A stretch of 64,000 bases of DNA from Schlegelella_A sp036263655 (GTDB taxonomy: Bacteria; Pseudomonadota; Gammaproteobacteria; Burkholderiales; Burkholderiaceae_C): assembly GCA_036263655.1 (NCBI GenBank), contig DATAGP010000019.1, positions 91,248 to 155,247 on the forward strand. Reading direction: 5' to 3'. Below the pieces are notes generated by a model, which did not search any database, was not told where the DNA came from, and saw nothing but the letters and a program-made list of their open reading frames with translations. The position numbers and the translations under genes were made by a program. Shown here in pieces: positions 57,977 through 64,000 of the stretch (positions are counted from its first letter, which is position 1; every line of letters begins with the position of its first letter).

Positions 57977-59281
57977 TCATCGGGCCGGGCCCGCCAGCGA
58001 CTTGGCGAGCCCCGATGCCGCGAGCACCGGCTCGAGCAGCCACTCCCAGATGCGGCGGCGCTCCTGGACGACGTCGGCCTCGAGCGCCATGCCGGCCTTC
58101 AGACGCTGCGTCTGGCCATAGGTCTCGATGGTCTGGCGCTCGAGGGCCACGGTCACGCGGTACATCGGCTCGTTGCTCTGGGCTGCGTTCATGAGCGCCT
58201 GGCCCTGGCCGGCCGGCAGGTCCTGGGCGCTCAGCGGCGTGCGGCTCACCGATTCGATCGCGCCCTTGGCCATCCCGAACTTCTGGTACGGGTAGGCCGC
58301 ATAGCGCAGCCACACCGGCTGGCCGGCCTGCACGAACCCCACCGTGCGGCTCGGCGCATACAGGTGCGCCGCGAGCGGGCTCGGCTGCCCGTCGGCAGCC
58401 CGCGGAATGAGCGCGGCCAGGGTCTGCCCCGGCTGCACGCCTTGGCCGCGCTGCGCGGTCAGGGCCGTGACGATGCCGGCCGCCGGTGCGGTGATCACGA
58501 CCTCGCGGCGCGCGTTGTTCTCCATCCCTTCCTGGCGCAGGCTGGCCAGGCTGCGATCGATCTGCGCGAACTGCGCCTGCAGGGCGCTGGCATTCGCCGC
58601 CTGCTCGGCGCGCAGGGCCTGAGCGTCGCGACGCACGGCGAGCAGGCTGCGCTCGGCGGTGGTCTCGCGCGTCGTCAGGTCGAGCAGCTCCTCCTGCTTC
58701 TGCTGGACCTGGATGTCCGACACGAAGCCGCTCTTGGCCAGCTCGGCGTAGCGCTCGACGCTCTTCCTGGCCAGATCGAGCCGGCGCCTCACGCTGTCCA
58801 TCTCGCCTTCGGCCTGGCGCGCTTCCGCCTCGAGGCTGCGCAGCCGGTCGGCCGTGGCCTGCTGCCGCTGCCGGAACTGCACCTCGGCCAGGCCGCGCTC
58901 GGTCTGCAGCGTGGACCGGCGCTGCTCCATGCTCTGGGCGATGAGCGCCGCGGCGTCGCCCTGGCTCGTCGCGCGATCGGTGCCGACCACCATCAGCACG
59001 TCGTTCGCCGCGACCGCGTCGCCCTCCTTGACGCGCACGTCGAGCAGCGTCCCCGCCTGCGACGACGACACGGTGAGCGTGCCCTGGACCGGGATGAGGA
59101 CGCCGGCGAGGCGTGCCTTGCGCGTGATCTCGCCCCAGGCGGCGTAGGCGACGAGGCCGGCGGCGAGGAGCACGGCGACGATGGTGACGAGCGTGAAGCT
59201 CGGGTTGCGGCCGATGCGGATCGTGCCCAGAAACTGGGTCCGCCGCTCCTGCAGCACCTCCTCGCGGAAAAGTCCTGGCAC
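57977..59281 (-). CDS. HlyD-family secretion adaptor, CvaA type
   Basis: A 434-residue type I secretion adaptor. It has a short cytoplasmic N-terminus (LFREEVLQERRTQFLGTIRI), one TM helix (about residues 30-50), biotinyl/lipoyl half-motifs (SSSQAGTLLDVRVKEGDAVA; EVVITAPAAGIVTALTAQRG), a long coiled coil between them (about 110-270) and a C-terminal beta domain. LFREEVLQERRTQFLGTI is typical of CvaA/RaxA partners of C39-type exporters. It is the first gene of the two-gene export operon and is divergent from the cyclic-nucleotide-binding gene. Confidence 0.93.
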   Translation of the reverse strand: MPGLFREEVLQERRTQFLGTIRIGRNPSFTLVTIVAVLLAAGLVAYAAWGEITRKARLAGVLIPVQGTLTVSSSQAGTLLDVRVKEGDAVAANDVLMVVGTDRATSQGDAAALIAQSMEQRRSTLQTERGLAEVQFRQRQQATADRLRSLEAEARQAEGEMDSVRRRLDLARKSVERYAELAKSGFVSDIQVQQKQEELLDLTTRETTAERSLLAVRRDAQALRAEQAANASALQAQFAQIDRSLASLRQEGMENNARREVVITAPAAGIVTALTAQRGQGVQPGQTLAALIPRAADGQPSPLAAHLYAPSRTVGFVQAGQPVWLRYAAYPYQKFGMAKGAIESVSRTPLSAQDLPAGQGQALMNAAQSNEPMYRVTVALERQTIETYGQTQRLKAGMALEADVVQERRRIWEWLLEPVLAASGLAKSLAGPAR

Positions 59282-59528
59282 CGATCGCCTCAGCGCGGAT
59301 CGACGCCCCGCGCGCTCGCCAGATTACACCCGGCAGAGCGGCGTGCGGAGTTCACGCGAAGCGGCGCCGACGTGGTGCCCGCTCGCGGGCGGTCGATCGG
59401 CGGAGGGTGCAGGGCGACGAATGGGTGCGTATGCCACGAAGTCCGGGGCCTCGTCCGGGCACCCCCGTCGATAATCGTTCCATGTATCGAGCTGCCCTGC
59501 GTCCCGCGGCGGCGGCCAGGGAGGCGGG
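59282..59528. other. divergent intergenic region, no gene seen
   Basis: A 247-base gap between the exporter operon and the cyclic-nucleotide-binding gene. I looked on both strands for a short gene with a double-glycine leader and found none with plausible coding bias. A GGAGGCGGG ribosome-binding site precedes the downstream ATG. No clear promoter or CRP-like site (TGTGA-N6-TCACA) is visible. Confidence 0.5.
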
Positions 59529-59996
59529 ATGGACATCGACGACTTGGTCAGGGCCGTGCAGACGCTCAACGCGGACGACGCGTTCCGGGCCCGCCTCAGC
59601 CTCGACAACTGGCGCACGATCGCACCGTATCTCGCGCGCTACGAGATCCGCGCCGGCGACCTGCTCATCAAGCAGGGCGACGCCGATCGCTCGATGTACT
59701 TCCTGGCCCAGGGCAGCATGCAGATCTTCATGACCGGCGGCCCGCCGGGCTCGAGCAAGGTGGCGATCCTGCGTGCCGGCTCCGTCGTCGGCGAGCCCGG
59801 CCTGTTCGGCGACACGCCGCGCATGGCGAACGTCGAGGCCATGACGGCTTGCGTCGTGTGGGCCTTGCGCGGCCCGCGCATGGAGGAGCTCGCGCAGCGC
59901 TCGCCGGCGCTCGCCCTGGAACTCCTTCGCGCCGCCGGTGCGGTGATGGCGACGCGCATGCGCGCGACGATGGCCAAGCAGATGCCGCTGCCCTGA
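59529..59996 (+). CDS. single cyclic-nucleotide-binding domain protein
   Basis: A 155-residue protein consisting of one CAP-type cyclic-nucleotide-binding beta barrel: IRAGDLLIKQGDADRSMYFL, QGSMQIFMTGG, AILRAGSVVGEPGLFGDTPR and the closing helix. The phosphate-binding-cassette region (VVGEPGLFGDTPRMANVEA) lacks the usual Arg after GE, so ligand binding is uncertain. There is no helix-turn-helix, so it is not a CRP-like regulator by itself. It could modulate the neighbouring antiporter or exporter; that is inference. Confidence 0.87.
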   Translation: MDIDDLVRAVQTLNADDAFRARLSLDNWRTIAPYLARYEIRAGDLLIKQGDADRSMYFLAQGSMQIFMTGGPPGSSKVAILRAGSVVGEPGLFGDTPRMANVEAMTACVVWALRGPRMEELAQRSPALALELLRAAGAVMATRMRATMAKQMPLP

Positions 59997-60022
59997 CGGG
60001 CGTGCCGGCGACCTGCCCGTCC

Positions 60023-62023
60023 TCAGGCGGGTTGCAGCAGGCGTTCCTCGGCGATCGCCAGCGACTCCGGCCGCCCGGAAAGCACCAGCGTGTCGCCGCT
60101 CGCAAGCGGCATCGAATCCACCGGCTCGACCACCGCGCCGGAAGCGCGCCGCAGCGACACCACGGTCACCCCGTGCTCGCCGAGCGCCTGCTCGCCAAGC
60201 GTGCGCTCCACGCTCGCGCTCGTTGCCGGCAGGGTGACGCTGAGCAGGCGCGCCTGGTCCAGCTCTTCGACGGTGTCGTCGTCGGCGCCGTGGAAATAGC
60301 CGCGCAGCAGCCCGTAGCGGGCATCGCGCTGCTGCTGGACCAGCCGCAAGACGCGCCGCATCGGCACGCCCACGAGGGCCAGCGCGTGGCTGGCCAGCAT
60401 CAGCGAGCCCTCGATCGCTTCGGGCACGACCTCGGTCGCCCCGGCGGCGCGCAGCTGTTCCATGTCGGCATCGTCGATCGTGCGCACGATCACCGGGACG
60501 CGCGGCGCGTGTGCCTGCACCAGGCGCAGGATCTTGAGCGCCGATGGCGTGTCGTGGTACGACACCACGACGGCGCTGGCGCGCGCCAGTCCGGCGGCCA
60601 TGAGGCTCTGCAGCCGGGCGGCGTCGCCGAACACCACGCTCTGCCCGGCGGCGGCCGCCTGGCGCACCCGATCCGGGTCGAGGTCGAGCGCGATGTACTT
60701 GATCTTCTGGTGCTCGAGCAGCCGGGCCAGGTTCTGGCCGCTGCGGCCGAAGCCGCAGATGATGATGTGCGCCTCGGCGTTGATGGAGCGCTTGGCGATC
60801 GAGGTCAGCGCCACCGACTGCAGCAGCCAGTCGCTCGCCGCCAGGCGCATGACGATCCGGTTGCTGTAGAGGAAGATGAAGGGCGTGATCAGCATCGACA
60901 AGGTCATGCTGGCGAGCACCGGGCTCTGCAGCGAGGGCGGCACCAGCTGCCGATCGCTGGCGAGGCTCATCAGCACGAAGCCGAACTCGCCGGCCTGCGC
61001 GAGGTAGAGGCCGGTACGCAGCGCCACGCCCGGCGTCGCCCCGAAGAACCTCGCCAGGGCGGTGACGAGGCCCAGCTTGAAGAGCACCGGCAGCACCGTG
61101 AGGGCGAGTACCAGGCCCCAGTTCGCCAGCACCGCGTGCGCATCGAGCTTCATGCCGATGGTGATGAAGAACAGGCCGAGGAGGACGTCGTGGAAGGGCC
61201 GGATGTCGGTCTCGACCTGGTGCTTGAATTCGGTCTCGGCGATGAGGATGCCGGCGATGAAGGCGCCGAGCGCGAGCGACAGGCCGGCGTGCTCCGTGAG
61301 CCAGGCGAGCCCGAGGGTGATGAGGAGCAGGTTGAGGATGAACAGCTCCTCGCTCCGCCGGCGCACGACGAGGGTCAGCCACCAGCGCATCACGACCTGG
61401 CCGCCGACCAGGAGCACCGTCAGCAGGGCCGTCGCCTTGAGCGTCGCGATGCCGAGCTCGCGCAGCAGCACCTCGGGCGGCGAGCCGAGCGCCGGGATGA
61501 TCACGAGCAGCGGCACGACGGCGAGATCCTGGAACAGCAGGACGGCCATGACGCGCCGGCCGTGCTCGCTTTCGAGCTCGAGGCGGTCGGCCATGAGCTT
61601 GACAACGATGGCCGTCGAGCTCATGGCCAGGGCGCCGCCGAGCGCCACCGCGCTTTGCCAGCCGAGGCCCCATGAGCGGCCGGCCGCCGCAAGCATGCCG
61701 CCCAGCACCGCGTTGGCCACGACCGCCGCGAGGATGGTCAGCGCGACCTGGCTCAATCCCAGGCCGAAGACGAGCTTGCGCATGCTGCGCAGCTTCGGCA
61801 GGTTGAACTCCAGGCCGATCACGAACATCAGGAACACGATCCCGAACTCGGCCAGGTAGGTGACGCCGGCGGATTCGCCCGCGAGCGCCATCGCGTTCGG
61901 ACCGATGAGCACGCCGACGGCCAGGTAGCCGAGCATCGGCGGTAGCCGCGCCAGCCGGCAGACGACCACGCCGAAGACTGCGGCGACCAGGTACAGCAGC
62001 GTCAGTTCGAGCGTCGAGGTCAT
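60023..62023 (-). CDS. KefC-type monovalent cation:proton antiporter with RCK domain
   Basis: A 666-residue CPA2 antiporter. About 12 transmembrane segments occupy residues 1-385, including LGYLAVGVLIGPNAM and AMSSTAIVVKLMADR and the conserved LLFQDLAVVPLL. A TrkA_N/RCK domain follows (HIIICGFGRSGQNLARLLE, Rossmann-type nucleotide binding), then a TrkA_C domain at the end. It exchanges K+ or Na+ for protons under nucleotide or glutathione control. It is convergent with the cyclic-nucleotide-binding gene and divergent from kdsD. Confidence 0.93.
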   Translation of the reverse strand: MTSTLELTLLYLVAAVFGVVVCRLARLPPMLGYLAVGVLIGPNAMALAGESAGVTYLAEFGIVFLMFVIGLEFNLPKLRSMRKLVFGLGLSQVALTILAAVVANAVLGGMLAAAGRSWGLGWQSAVALGGALAMSSTAIVVKLMADRLELESEHGRRVMAVLLFQDLAVVPLLVIIPALGSPPEVLLRELGIATLKATALLTVLLVGGQVVMRWWLTLVVRRRSEELFILNLLLITLGLAWLTEHAGLSLALGAFIAGILIAETEFKHQVETDIRPFHDVLLGLFFITIGMKLDAHAVLANWGLVLALTVLPVLFKLGLVTALARFFGATPGVALRTGLYLAQAGEFGFVLMSLASDRQLVPPSLQSPVLASMTLSMLITPFIFLYSNRIVMRLAASDWLLQSVALTSIAKRSINAEAHIIICGFGRSGQNLARLLEHQKIKYIALDLDPDRVRQAAAAGQSVVFGDAARLQSLMAAGLARASAVVVSYHDTPSALKILRLVQAHAPRVPVIVRTIDDADMEQLRAAGATEVVPEAIEGSLMLASHALALVGVPMRRVLRLVQQQRDARYGLLRGYFHGADDDTVEELDQARLLSVTLPATSASVERTLGEQALGEHGVTVVSLRRASGAVVEPVDSMPLASGDTLVLSGRPESLAIAEERLLQPA

Positions 62024-62086
62024 GCAGCGAGGCGGGCCGGACGGCGAACCTAGAATGATTCGATCCTACTGGACGCATCCCGACTG

Positions 62087-63076
62087 GTGACGGCTCCTTC
62101 CTCCTTCGATTCGAGCCGTATCCTCGAGCTCGCCCGCGCGACCCTCGAAATCGAGGCCCGCGCGCTCGACGGGCTGAAGGCTCGTCAGGGCGAGTCCTTC
62201 GTCGCGGCGGTGCGCGCCATGCTCGCGTGCACCGGGCGGGTCGTCGTCATGGGCATGGGCAAGAGCGGCCACGTCGGGCGCAAGGTGGCGGCGACGCTCG
62301 CCTCGACCGGCACGCCGGCGTTCTTCGTCCATCCCGGTGAGGCGAGCCACGGCGACCTGGGCATGGTCACGCCGGCGGACGTCGTGCTGGCGATCTCCAA
62401 TTCCGGCGAGAGCGAGGAGATCGCGGCCATCGTGCCGGCGATCAAGCGCCTCGGCGTCACGCTGGTCGGCATGACCGGACGCCCCGACAGCAGCCTGGCA
62501 CAGCACTCCGACATCGTGCTCTCGAGCGCGGTCGATCAGGAGGCCTGCCCCATGAATCTGGCGCCGACCGCCAGCACGACGGCGCAGATGGCGCTCGGCG
62601 ATGCCCTCGCGGTCGCGCTGCTCGACGCGCGCGGCTTTCGCGAGGCCGATTTCGCGCGCTCCCATCCGGGCGGCAGCCTCGGCCGCAAGCTGCTCATGCA
62701 CGTGGGCGACCTGATGCGCAAGGGCGAGGCGGTGCCGCGCGTCGGCATGGATGCCCTGATGTCCGAGATGCTGCAGGAGATGACGCTGAAGGGGCTCGGC
62801 TTCACCGCCGTCCTCGCCGCGGACGGGCGCATCGCCGGCATCTTCACCGACGGCGACCTGCGCCGGCTCATCGAGACCGGCGCCGACCTTCGCGCCATGC
62901 GGGCGGGCGAGGTGATGCACGCCTCGCCGAAGATCGTCCGCGCCGACGCGCTTGCCGCCGAGGCGGCCGAGCTGATGGAGCGCCATCGCGTCACCGGCCT
63001 GCTCGTCGCCGACGAGCACGGCGTGCTGACCGGCGCCATCAACACCAACGACCTGATGCGGGCGAAGGTCATCTGA
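62087..63076 (+). CDS. kdsD: arabinose-5-phosphate isomerase
   Basis: A 329-residue enzyme converting ribulose-5-phosphate to arabinose-5-phosphate, the first step of Kdo synthesis. The SIS domain has VVVMGMGKSGHVGRKVAATL, HPGEASHGDLGM and ISNSGESEEI; the two CBS domains lie at about residues 205-325. The start is GTG at 62087; a TAGAAT sequence 31 bases upstream could be its -10 element. Its stop overlaps the kdsC start (TGATG), so the LPS genes are coupled. Confidence 0.95.
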   Translation: MTAPSSFDSSRILELARATLEIEARALDGLKARQGESFVAAVRAMLACTGRVVVMGMGKSGHVGRKVAATLASTGTPAFFVHPGEASHGDLGMVTPADVVLAISNSGESEEIAAIVPAIKRLGVTLVGMTGRPDSSLAQHSDIVLSSAVDQEACPMNLAPTASTTAQMALGDALAVALLDARGFREADFARSHPGGSLGRKLLMHVGDLMRKGEAVPRVGMDALMSEMLQEMTLKGLGFTAVLAADGRIAGIFTDGDLRRLIETGADLRAMRAGEVMHASPKIVRADALAAEAAELMERHRVTGLLVADEHGVLTGAINTNDLMRAKVI

Positions 63077-63690
63077 TGCGCGTCCCCGCTGCACGCAGCG
63101 ACGGCTCGCCGGCCCTGAGCTTCCCGCCCGAGCTGCTTCTGGCGGCGCGCGGTGCGGGTGCCGGCATCGCCGCGGCGGTCTTCGACGTCGACGGCGTGCT
63201 GACCGACGGCCGGGTCTACATCGGCGCCGACGGCGAGCCCTTCAAGGCGTTCGCGACGCTCGACGGGCAGGGGCTGAAGCTGCTGGCTCAGGGCGGCATC
63301 GTGCCGGTGGTCGTGACCGGACGCGACTCGCCCGGCGTGCGCCGGCGCGTCGCCGACCTGGGCCTGGCCCATGCCGCCTACGGCGCTGCCGACAAGCTCG
63401 CCGCCGCCACGACGATCCTGGGCGCCCTCGGCCTCGCCTGGGACCGCGTCGCCGTGATGGGCGACGACTGGCCCGACCTGCCGCTGATGCGGCGCGCCGC
63501 CTTCGCCTGCGCGCCGCCGCACGCCCACATCGAGGCGCGGGCCGCGGCACACCATGTCACCACGGCGGCGGCCGGGTTCGGCGCGGCGCGCGAATTCTGC
63601 GACCTGCTCCTCGTCGCGGCCGGGCGCTACGCCGAGCTCCTGCGCGAGCCGCTGCGAACGCTCGACATCTCGCACGATGGCGCTCGATGA
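63076..63690 (+). CDS. kdsC: 3-deoxy-D-manno-octulosonate 8-phosphate phosphatase
   Basis: A 204-residue HAD-superfamily phosphatase of Kdo synthesis. Motif I is FDVDGVLTDG (36-45), with nucleophile and acid Asp residues. Motif II is VVTGRDSPG, and motif III/IV is VAVMGDDWPDLPLM. The KdsC subfamily feature FATLDGQGLKLL is also present. It starts within the kdsD stop and ends inside the lptC gene, overlapping it by 14 bases. Confidence 0.94.
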   Translation: MRVPAARSDGSPALSFPPELLLAARGAGAGIAAAVFDVDGVLTDGRVYIGADGEPFKAFATLDGQGLKLLAQGGIVPVVVTGRDSPGVRRRVADLGLAHAAYGAADKLAAATTILGALGLAWDRVAVMGDDWPDLPLMRRAAFACAPPHAHIEARAAAHHVTTAAAGFGAAREFCDLLLVAAGRYAELLREPLRTLDISHDGAR

Positions 63691-64000
63691 GCCGGTCGCG
63701 ACGACCGACAACGCCGTCTTCGACGACGACGACGTCGACCTCAGCTTCGCCGGACCGGAGCCGGTCGCCGCGGCGCCGTGGTACCTGCGCCTGCTCGACC
63801 TCGCGTCGGCCTACCTGCCGCTGATCCTGATGGCGGTGCTGGCCGGCGGCACCTGGTGGCTGGTCCGCAATGCGCCGCCCGACGAACGTCGGGTCGAGGC
63901 CCCGGCCCCCGTCCACGAGCCGGACTACGTCATGACCCGCTTCGTCGTCCAGCGCTTCGGCGCCGACGGTGCGCTGCGCACGCAGATCGAAGGCGAGCGG
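63677..64000 (+). CDS. lptC: LPS export ABC transporter periplasmic protein LptC (cut by window end)
   Basis: The first 108 residues of LptC. After an acidic N-terminus there is one transmembrane segment (LDLASAYLPLILMAVLAGGT, about residues 40-62) and then the start of the periplasmic beta-jellyroll (PDYVMTRFVVQRFGADGALR). LptC links LptB2FG in the inner membrane to LptA in the lipopolysaccharide bridge. ATG 63677 overlaps kdsC by 14 bases. The kdsD-kdsC-lptC order predicts lptA and lptB beyond the right edge. Confidence 0.93.
   Translation, partial: MALDEPVATTDNAVFDDDDVDLSFAGPEPVAAAPWYLRLLDLASAYLPLILMAVLAGGTWWLVRNAPPDERRVEAPAPVHEPDYVMTRFVVQRFGADGALRTQIEGER

Noticed and set aside
59282..59528. 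A double-glycine bacteriocin precursor next to the CvaAB-type genes
   Set aside because: Short frames on both strands lack a GG leader, coding bias and a suitable start.
57827..61675. A 1282-codon open frame antisense to the exporter and antiporter genes
   Set aside because: It spans several real genes and their gaps on the other strand, with low-complexity composition and no motif.
1..64000. CRISPR arrays, tRNA, rRNA, insertion sequences, prophage
   Set aside because: No regularly spaced repeats, tRNA-like cloverleaf, transposase, integrase or phage structural gene was recognised by reading; a dedicated tRNA search was not possible.

Overview
The window is about 64 kb of very GC-rich DNA with strong G/C bias at third codon positions. 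It comes from a betaproteobacterial chromosome, most likely order Burkholderiales. Evidence is the origin-proximal order gyrB-dnaN-dnaA (minus strand) facing rpmH-rnpA-yidD-yidC-mnmE (plus strand), a kdsD-kdsC-lptC group, and family-specific genes such as an MXKDX repeat protein and NagG/NagH-like oxygenase subunits. No rRNA, tRNA, CRISPR array or insertion sequence was seen. The longest stretches without a gene are 49620-49858, 51308-51584 and 59282-59528, all under 300 bases.

Layout. 1-4.8 kb: a NatA-type ABC ATPase (cut by the left edge), a TAP-family peptidase, a cysteine-free glutaredoxin-fold protein, a pirin, a GstA-type glutathione transferase and a small exported protein. 4.8-9.9 kb: a tight minus-strand operon encoding a possible PD-(D/E)XK protein, an EamA transporter, a thioredoxin-like lipoprotein and a YejF-type double ATPase. 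10-12.6 kb: an orphan PotF-like binding protein, a DUF427 protein and a PHB-depolymerase-like esterase. 12.65-19.4 kb: a TetR regulator with a clear operator, followed by a complete RND efflux system. 19.5-27.1 kb: pcaHG, an M14-type deacylase, oligopeptidase B, a methyltransferase and a three-gene ring-hydroxylating oxygenase that lacks a reductase. 27-36.2 kb: pncB, a histone H1-like protein, a frameshifted methyltransferase, an apparently LexA-controlled radical SAM plus UdgX pair, and several small genes.

36.2-42.6 kb holds the most unusual locus: two tandem copies of a cassette made of a membrane-anchored Ser/Thr kinase and an OmpA-tailed outer-membrane lipoprotein. One kinase is intact. 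The other has lost the glycine loop, HRD and DFG motifs and is predicted to be a pseudokinase. Both kinases end in the same conserved segment outside the membrane. I infer an envelope-sensing kinase/pseudokinase pair with dedicated outer-membrane partners.

42.6-45.8 kb: housekeeping and accessory genes (methyltransferase, LysE exporter, NUDIX, YbhB). 45.8-55.8 kb: the replication-origin block; a perfect DnaA box lies between dnaA and rpmH, and two near-consensus boxes lie inside rnpA. 55.8-59.3 kb: a CvaB/CvaA-type peptide exporter with an intact C39 protease domain and no visible cargo gene. 59.5-64 kb: a lone cyclic-nucleotide-binding protein, a KefC-type antiporter, and the Kdo/LPS genes kdsD, kdsC and lptC (cut by the right edge).
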